Assembly (NCBI GenBank): GCA_021772875.1
Contig: JAJFLD010000066.1
Location: 1-6,084, forward strand
Direction: 5' to 3'
Length of the DNA stretch: 6,084 nt
DNA from: Ghiorsea sp.
Lineage (GTDB): Bacteria; Pseudomonadota; Zetaproteobacteria; Mariprofundales; Mariprofundaceae
In this document: piece after piece, positions 1 to 4,190 of the stretch
Numbering within the stretch: position 1 is the first letter of the stretch
How the letters are laid out: every line of letters begins with the position of its first letter
Position numbers and translations under genes: made by a program
The notes under the pieces: model-generated
Seen by the model: only the letters and a program-made list of their open reading frames with translations
Told to the model about the DNA's origin: nothing
The model's database searches: none

Positions 1-285
1 CGTTCGTACATAGGTGTGATTGATATAAGGAACATAATATCTGCCCACATACTGCATCATGCGGCTCACGCCCACTTCATCTTCAGGTGTGACCAACAAA
101 TGCACATGATTTGTCATCAACACGTACGCATGAATTTTGCAGTGATACTTCTCCGCAGCTTCTTTTAACCACTTCAAATACGCACGGTAATCACTTTCAT
201 CAAAGAATATCGGATCACGGTTATTACCCCGCTGAACAACATGCACTGGCATTCCCGCAACATAAAAACGACGTTTCCTAGGCAT
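1..285 (-). CDS. REP-associated tyrosine transposase (IS200-like, Y1/HUH), 5' part only
   Basis: The leftward frame starts at ATG 285-283 and stays open to the window edge, giving the first 95 residues. It begins MPRKRRFYVAGMPVHVVQRG and contains TNHVHLLVTP at residues 58-67. That is the HUH metal-binding motif of Y1_Tnp transposases, and the MP-x-HVVQRGNN opening is typical of the REP-associated (RAYT) branch. The catalytic Tyr normally lies further on; Tyr83 and Tyr84 in GRYYVPY are visible, but I cannot say which Tyr is catalytic from this fragment. Members of this family nick single-stranded DNA at REP-type hairpins. The start is well supported by AAGGGGG (291-297) five bases upstream. 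The gene is partial because the window ends, and no internal stop is seen. It points away from the neighbouring DDE transposase remnant. Confidence 0.93.
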   Translation of the reverse strand, partial: MPRKRRFYVAGMPVHVVQRGNNRDPIFFDESDYRAYLKWLKEAAEKYHCKIHAYVLMTNHVHLLVTPEDEVGVSRMMQYVGRYYVPYINHTYVRT

Positions 286-290
286 AAAAT

Positions 291-297
291 CCCCCTT
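291..297 (-). promoter_or_regulatory. Ribosome binding site of the RAYT gene
   Basis: On the minus strand AAGGGGG lies five bases before ATG 285-283. This close match to the Shine-Dalgarno consensus fixes the start of the transposase. Confidence 0.75.
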
Positions 298-329
298 ACC
301 CAAAGCTTAACACCATCGCATCTCCATTT

Positions 330-348
330 AAAGGGCTCTGACCCCTTT
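330..348. repeat. REP-like palindrome upstream of the RAYT gene
   Basis: AAAGGG (330-335) and CCCTTT (343-348) form a six-base stem around a seven-base loop, CTCTGAC. Read on the minus strand the element is AAAGGGGTCAGAGCCCTTT. From memory, palindromes of the type GGGGTCAGAG/ACCC recur beside IS200-like REP-associated transposases, so I infer that this is the cognate hairpin of the gene starting at 285. It also sits at the point where homology to the DDE transposase begins (about 352). It may therefore mark the edge of the inserted RAYT element. Only one copy is in the window. Confidence 0.6.
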
Positions 349-351
349 TTC

Positions 352-906
352 TGCGACCAGTTTCCTTTCAAAATCAGTGGTTTCCACTCAGATAATGGTT
401 CAGAATATATCAATCAACGTGTAGCTGCCTTGCTCAACGGTGCTTTGGTTCGATTAACCAAATCACGCCCTAGGCACTCTAATGAGTGCGTAGCCTGCCT
501 GTGGTATAATGCATTGGCTGAAAGTAAAAACAATTCGGTTGTACGTAAAACCTTTGGTTATGTCCATATCCCACAAAAACATGCTGAACTTATGAATGCT
601 TTCAATATAAACCATTTGAACCCATGCCTAAATTTCCATCGACCCTGTCACTTTCCAACCATAGAAATCAACGCCAAAGGAAAGCAGACACGACGTTACT
701 TACAGAAAGATATGAAAACACCCTTTGAAAAACTAACATCCCTTGACCATGCAGCTGAATATCTCAAAGATGGTTTATCTTTGGATGCTCTCGAAACGAT
801 TGCTAAACAACAGTCTGATCTTGATGCATGGGAAACAATGCAGAAAGCTAGAAGTAAACTTTTTGATGATATCTTTGCACTAAACGTAAGAGTACAAAGA
901 AACTAA
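352..906 (+). pseudogene. 3' remnant of a DDE (rve-fold) transposase
   Basis: The rightward frame from about 352 to TAA 904-906 encodes the C-terminal part of a DDE transposase with an integrase (rve) core. Visible are FPFKISGFHSDNGSEY, whose Asp (391-393) matches the second catalytic Asp, and NALAESKNNSVVRKTFGY, whose Glu (520-522) matches the catalytic Glu. The family-like tail HLNPCLNFHRP and KTPFEKLTSL follows. The N-terminal helix-turn-helix part and first catalytic Asp are missing. The frame is open back to an ATG at 241, but 241-351 overlaps the RAYT start region and encodes no transposase-like sequence. I therefore place the broken end near 350, next to the palindrome. Forty-two residues separate Asp and Glu, against the usual 35, because of an apparent seven-residue insertion after HSN. 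No frameshift or internal stop is present. I treat it as a non-functional fragment; the exact IS family is uncertain. Confidence 0.85.
474..489. repeat. Short perfect hairpin inside the transposase remnant
   Basis: GCACTC (474-479) and GAGTGC (484-489) flank a TAAT loop, giving a six-base perfect stem. Its right arm lies partly in the 21 bases that appear extra compared with related transposases. Confidence 0.5.
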
Positions 907-1064
907 AATATGAGACTGTGCTTTCAGACTCATTTATGGATTGGAAAATACTGTTTTTATTGTGCTTAGCTTTATACTGCTAGGAAAACAAAGAAAGAAG
1001 TCTTAGGCACCACCTTGGCAGTCAAGCATTTTTCGAGCCCGATTGGTGCCCGAGTCTCATATTT
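906..1064. repeat. Inverted-repeat-bounded segment, probable right end of the DDE insertion sequence
   Basis: AAATATGAGACT (906-917, overlapping the transposase stop) and AGTCTCATATTT (1053-1064) are perfect 12-base inverted repeats. Inside them, 999-1012 and 1044-1057 form a second pair matching at 11 of 14 positions, with GGCACCA/TGGTGCC perfect. The likely reading is that the outer right arm is the terminal inverted repeat of the insertion sequence, and that the copy beside the stop codon is a subterminal repeat. The matching left end of the element would have been lost with the 5' part of the transposase. A small non-autonomous element cannot be excluded. AACT occurs next to both ends (901-904 and 1065-1068), one base off on the left, so it is weak evidence for a target duplication. 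Confidence 0.5.
910..933 (+). terminator. Hairpin just after the transposase stop, possible weak terminator
   Basis: ATGAGACTG (910-918) pairs with CAGACTCAT (925-933) over a TGCTTT loop, with one A-A mismatch. It begins four bases after the stop codon. There is no run of T after it, so it is a poor intrinsic terminator and may instead be part of the element's end structure. Confidence 0.35.
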
Positions 1065-1234
1065 AACTCTTAATGATTCATACCTTTTTTCGGCCTTATG
1101 TATCTTGCATAAGTATTCAGATTCAACAAAAAGATATCACAAGCTTTAATAACATTAACCTTTTCCATTGCTCTAATGCGGAGAGGGGTTATTACGGTGA
1201 TGAATCACTACAGGTGCACCAATTCACTTCATAT
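1065..1234. other. Non-coding gap between element end and the ubi operon
   Basis: No reading frame here resembles a known protein or has a convincing ribosome site. It holds a small hairpin, CTTATG (1095-1100) with CATAAG (1108-1113), and an eight-base palindrome GGTGCACC at 1213-1220. Neither is followed by a T-run on the minus strand, so I cannot point to a terminator for the leftward ubi genes that end at 1235. Confidence 0.5.
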
Positions 1235-2461
1235 TCATTCAATTGTATGGGGTACAGAAATATTCAAACCTGTAGCATTTTTCATGAGTAGCTGTTTGAT
1301 AACGCCTGCATTACCCATCGCTTTCATGCCTAAACCGCGTAACTTAATCCAAGCTGGCCACTGCGCAGCAAATGTTTGATGCAAGGCTTCCATACTTGCC
1401 ATTGTTGCCAACACATCTGGCATGCGCTGTTTCATATAACGGTTAAGTACTGATATATCGCCCCAATCCTCATCAAATTTGCGTGCATCCATAACTTCTT
1501 GGGCCAGAACCATAGCATCACGCAAACCAAGGTTTACCCCCAAGCCTGCCAAAGGATGAATTGCATGTGCGGCATCACCAATCAAAGCCAACCGTGGACG
1601 GACAATATGTCTTGCAAGCTGGCCTTGAAGCGGAAATGCAGCACGTTTGCCCACTTCAACAATACCACCAAACAAACCACCAAGATTAAGGTTAAGCTCG
1701 TGCATAAAATTTTCATCCGACAAGGCTAACAAAACATCTGCTCTGTCGTGCTTTGCACTCCACACAATAGAACACAGCTCACCAGACATCGGCAGCAATG
1801 CTAAGGGACCCGTATCTAAAAAGCGTTGGCATGCCGTATTTTGATGGCTAAAACGTGGTTTTACTGTTGCCACAATACCTTTTTGCCCATAATCACGTTG
1901 AAACACATCAATATCTGCCTGCTCTCTAAGCCAAGAACGTGCACCATCTGCACCTACAATCAACGGTGTTTTTAAATTGCGACCACTCTTGAGTGCAACA
2001 CCAACACCATCATGCTGCCAAGTGATGGAAGCAATCTGCTCAGGGCAAAGCAACTCCACATCCATACTTTCTTTAAGCACTTGTTTGAAGGCATCAATCA
2101 GCACTGCATTTTCAACCAAAACACCCAATTTATCTTCATTCATTTCAGCAGCCTCAAAGCGAAGGCCACCCTGCTCTTGCCCATCCCAAATACGCATCGA
2201 AGTCATCAAACCTGCTTTATCTTGCAAAAGCTGCCATACACCTAAGCTTTGTAAGATATGGACATTGCCCTGCACAATGGCAGATACGCGACAATCACGA
2301 TTCAAAGAGAGTTGCGGCTCTGTCTCAGCACGCTCAACCAAGACAATATGTAACCCGCTATGTCGTAACGCCGTGGCGAGCATCAGCCCCACCATACCAG
2401 CACCCACAATCACCAAATCAACAGCTTCACCCTGTTGGATTTCTTTTTTTGCGCTGCTCAT
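1235..2461 (-). CDS. UbiI/UbiF-like FAD-dependent ubiquinone biosynthesis hydroxylase
   Basis: A 408-residue flavoprotein monooxygenase of the UbiH/UbiF/VisC/COQ6 family, predicted to add a hydroxyl group to the benzoquinone ring precursor during ubiquinone synthesis, using FAD, NAD(P)H and O2. Visible motifs are the N-terminal dinucleotide fold VGAGMVG (residues 19-25), CRVSAI (57-62), GADGARSWLR (170-179) and the FAD-ribityl motif GDAAHAIHPLAG (295-306). The last is followed by Leu307, where most relatives have Gln. The passages GADGARSWLR, LCSIVWS and LALIGDAAHAIHPLAG resemble E. coli UbiI, while the C-terminal GVIKQLLMKNATGL recalls UbiF, so ring-position specificity is not settled. I chose ATG 2461-2459: it overlaps the upstream ubiH stop as ATGA and has AAAGGA (2470-2475) eight bases upstream. 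It also places the FAD fold about 18 residues in, as usual. The frame extends to an earlier ATG at 2566, but that would lie inside ubiH. Confidence 0.92.
   Translation of the reverse strand: MSSAKKEIQQGEAVDLVIVGAGMVGLMLATALRHSGLHIVLVERAETEPQLSLNRDCRVSAIVQGNVHILQSLGVWQLLQDKAGLMTSMRIWDGQEQGGLRFEAAEMNEDKLGVLVENAVLIDAFKQVLKESMDVELLCPEQIASITWQHDGVGVALKSGRNLKTPLIVGADGARSWLREQADIDVFQRDYGQKGIVATVKPRFSHQNTACQRFLDTGPLALLPMSGELCSIVWSAKHDRADVLLALSDENFMHELNLNLGGLFGGIVEVGKRAAFPLQGQLARHIVRPRLALIGDAAHAIHPLAGLGVNLGLRDAMVLAQEVMDARKFDEDWGDISVLNRYMKQRMPDVLATMASMEALHQTFAAQWPAWIKLRGLGMKAMGNAGVIKQLLMKNATGLNISVPHTIE
2458..2461 (-). other. ATGA stop/start overlap coupling the two hydroxylase genes
   Basis: The UbiH-like frame ends with TGA (2460-2458) and the next gene starts with ATG (2461-2459), sharing ATGA. 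This implies one transcript and probable translational coupling. Confidence 0.85.
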
Positions 2462-3690
2462 AAATTTAATCCTTTCAATTGCCCCATACCCGCTGCTTGT
2501 TTTAATAGTGTTTGTTTTAAAAATGGTGTTGTTTGTGTCATCTTTAAACCCTGCCCGCGCAACCAACGCAACAGCGGCACAGATGGAGAAAATGTTTCCA
2601 ATACTGCTTCTGTAAATCCTGCTACAGCTAGCGTATCCAATCTACGCCGCTCGGCATAAGTTTGCGCAATCAACGGTTGGGAAACATCCTTCTTAGCCCA
2701 ATCTTGGCTTAAAATATCTGCCAACACTGCCACATCACGCAAACCTAAATTCATGCCTTGTCCCGCGATGGGATGTATAGTGTGTGCAGCATTGCCAAGC
2801 AACATAACTCGGCCTTTGGCAAAGGACTTGGCGATACACAATTCTAAGGGGAACATTTCTCTTGCTCCAAGGGATGTAAAGGCCCCTGTTTTATTGGACA
2901 CATCAAGGCCAACTTCTTGTTCCAATGTTTTCAAAAAACTTACATCATCCAAAGCTAATAATGACATCGCATGTTGAGGGGCAACTGACCATACCAACGA
3001 AAAACGCCCATCAGCCAAAGGCAGCAGAGCCAATGGGCCTTCTTCCTTAAAACATTCATATGCCGTTTCACTATGTCCGTGTTCGGTAGCTACCGATGCC
3101 ACGATACCTACGCGATTATGATCCCAGCCAAATGTTTGAACCCCTATTGTTTGCCGAATAAAACTGTTTGTGCCGTCTGCACCAGCCAATAATTTTGTTT
3201 GAATGGTTGCCTCATCATTTCCTAACTTCACCCGAAGAGAAACACCTGTTTCATGCTGTTTTACAGCCAAACATGATGCAGGACAAAAGATATCAACATT
3301 ATCTTGCAGAGAAACCTGCTGCAGTCTTTGATAAATAGGAGCTAAAACATGTCGGGTTTCAAGTACGTAACCCAAAGCTTGGGCAGCTTCCAAGGCTTGT
3401 GATGACATTTCTACTCGGCCACTTTGTCCAGGCTCAAAAGCATCAATAGCTTGGATAATGCCCGCTCCAGATTGAATTACTTCTTTCCACACACCCAAAG
3501 CATTCAAATAACGCGCAGAACCTTCAGAGAGCGCAATCACCCGCTCTGGGTTGGTTGCATGCAAAGCAGGTTGATGCAAATCCAACAATGCAACTTTGTA
3601 ACCTGATTGCGCCAAATGAAGAGCCAGCGCGCTACCAATCACACCTGCACCTACTATTGCAACATCATATGTGTTTATTTGTTGAGACAT
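2458..3690 (-). CDS. ubiH: UbiH-like 2-octaprenyl-6-methoxyphenol hydroxylase
   Basis: A 410-residue FAD-dependent monooxygenase, expected to hydroxylate C1 of the ubiquinone ring precursor (2-polyprenyl-6-methoxyphenol to the benzoquinol). Visible are VGAGVIG (residues 13-19), RVIALSEGS (50-58), GADGTNSFIR (170-179) and LLGNAAHTIHPIAGQGMNLG (297-316). Asn in GNAAH, where most paralogues have GDAAH, and the RxIAL signature match E. coli UbiH rather than UbiI or UbiF. Length is normal for the family (about 390-410). The start ATG 3690-3688 is the first in frame and leaves only 12 residues before the FAD fold. The best Shine-Dalgarno match, GGAG (3705-3708), lies 14 bases away, which is longer than ideal. 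It is first in a two-gene leftward operon with the UbiI/UbiF-like gene and divergent from acpS. I am sure of the family and fairly sure of the UbiH assignment. Confidence 0.9.
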   Translation of the reverse strand: MSQQINTYDVAIVGAGVIGSALALHLAQSGYKVALLDLHQPALHATNPERVIALSEGSARYLNALGVWKEVIQSGAGIIQAIDAFEPGQSGRVEMSSQALEAAQALGYVLETRHVLAPIYQRLQQVSLQDNVDIFCPASCLAVKQHETGVSLRVKLGNDEATIQTKLLAGADGTNSFIRQTIGVQTFGWDHNRVGIVASVATEHGHSETAYECFKEEGPLALLPLADGRFSLVWSVAPQHAMSLLALDDVSFLKTLEQEVGLDVSNKTGAFTSLGAREMFPLELCIAKSFAKGRVMLLGNAAHTIHPIAGQGMNLGLRDVAVLADILSQDWAKKDVSQPLIAQTYAERRRLDTLAVAGFTEAVLETFSPSVPLLRWLRGQGLKMTQTTPFLKQTLLKQAAGMGQLKGLNL

Positions 3691-3809
3691 TTTAAGTGTG
3701 TTATCTCCATGATAAAAGGAGAAAGTCTAAGTCTTGTTCGCTTTTACGTCCACGCTTGCGCAAGCAGAAGATACTTTCCAAAAAACAACAGTGCATTAGT
3801 CTTTTGCCA
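3691..3809. promoter_or_regulatory. Divergent intergenic region between ubiH and acpS
   Basis: This 119-base spacer must carry the start signals for both the leftward ubi operon and rightward acpS. It holds a tandem direct repeat, AAGTCT twice (3723-3728 and 3729-3734), and a perfect palindrome (3754-3765). I could not find a convincing -35/-10 pair for either direction, so no promoter position is given. Confidence 0.5.
3754..3765. repeat. Perfect 12-base palindrome GCTTGCGCAAGC
   Basis: The dyad lies about 45 bases upstream of the acpS start and 64 bases upstream of the ubiH start. It could be an operator for a dimeric regulator. With no central loop and no T-run it is not a typical terminator. 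Function is inferred only from position and symmetry. Confidence 0.4.
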
Positions 3810-4190
3810 ATGAGTATTCAAGGCATAGGCATAGACAGAGTTAAAATCAAACGTATTGAACACGCTGTGCAACGTTTTAAACATCGCTTTATTCAAAGAA
3901 TTTTTACTGCCAATGAATATACATTGGCGCAACAACGGGGCACTTTCCGCAGGCTTGCTATGTTTTTTGCTGCCAAAGAAGCTGTCGCTAAAGCTCTCGG
4001 CACAGGTTTTGTCGGTTTTAGCATGAAGGATGTTGAAGTGGTTTATTTGGCGAGTGGCAAACCTGAAATCATCTTACATGGAAGAGCAAAAACAATCGCA
4101 GCGGCTTTAGATGTGCAACAAATCCATTTATCACTTACTGATGATGATGGCACAGCCATGGCTTTTGCTGTTGCCGATTCTAAAACTTAA
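3810..4190 (+). CDS. acpS: Holo-[acyl-carrier-protein] synthase
   Basis: A 126-residue AcpS, which transfers the 4'-phosphopantetheine arm of coenzyme A to the conserved Ser of acyl carrier protein, activating fatty-acid synthesis in the cytoplasm. The N-terminal GIGIDRVKIKRIE (residues 5-17) carries the metal-binding Asp9. FFAAKEAVAKALGTG (52-66) carries the second metal ligand Glu57 and the CoA-binding Lys region. The C-terminal HLSLTDDDGTAMAFAV (106-121) matches the final strands of the family. Length equals that of E. coli AcpS (126). I place the start at ATG 3810 because MSIQGIGID matches the family N-terminus. The frame runs back to an ATG at 3696, but that extension is Lys/Arg-rich and unlike AcpS. 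No clear Shine-Dalgarno sequence precedes 3810. acpS often sits by pdxJ in proteobacteria; here it is divergent from ubiH and convergent with the FimV-like gene, with stops overlapping. Confidence 0.95.
   Translation: MSIQGIGIDRVKIKRIEHAVQRFKHRFIQRIFTANEYTLAQQRGTFRRLAMFFAAKEAVAKALGTGFVGFSMKDVEVVYLASGKPEIILHGRAKTIAAALDVQQIHLSLTDDDGTAMAFAVADSKT
4187..4190. other. Tail-to-tail overlap of two stop codons
   Basis: The acpS stop TAA (4188-4190) and the stop of the leftward FimV-like gene (4189-4187) share the sequence TTAA. There is no spacer, so any terminator for either gene must lie inside the other's coding sequence. Confidence 0.9.

Noticed and set aside
241..351. N-terminal extension of the DDE transposase frame back to ATG 241
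   Set aside because: It is antisense to the RAYT 5' end and its ribosome site, and the encoded residues do not resemble a transposase. The open frame is accidental.
174..413. Leftward 79-codon frame overlapping the RAYT start
   Set aside because: It lies in a different frame from the HUH transposase and encodes no recognisable protein.
1095..1113. CTTATG/CATAAG hairpin as terminator of the ubi operon
   Set aside because: On the minus strand it is followed by GGCCGAAAAAAG, not by a run of T.
1073..1379. Two short rightward frames in and beyond the gap
   Set aside because: They have no ribosome site or family resemblance and run into the antisense of the UbiI/UbiF-like gene.
2462..2566. Longer N-terminus for the UbiI/UbiF-like protein (ATG 2566)
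   Set aside because: It lies inside ubiH and would add 35 non-family residues before the FAD fold. ATG 2461 has a good ribosome site and the ATGA overlap.
1977..2615. Rightward 212-codon frame
   Set aside because: It is antisense to the two hydroxylases, rich in Ser, Cys and Pro, and is a shadow of their codon use.
3696..3809. N-terminal extension of AcpS to ATG 3696
   Set aside because: The added 38 residues are basic and absent from AcpS proteins. Met at 3810 gives the exact family length.
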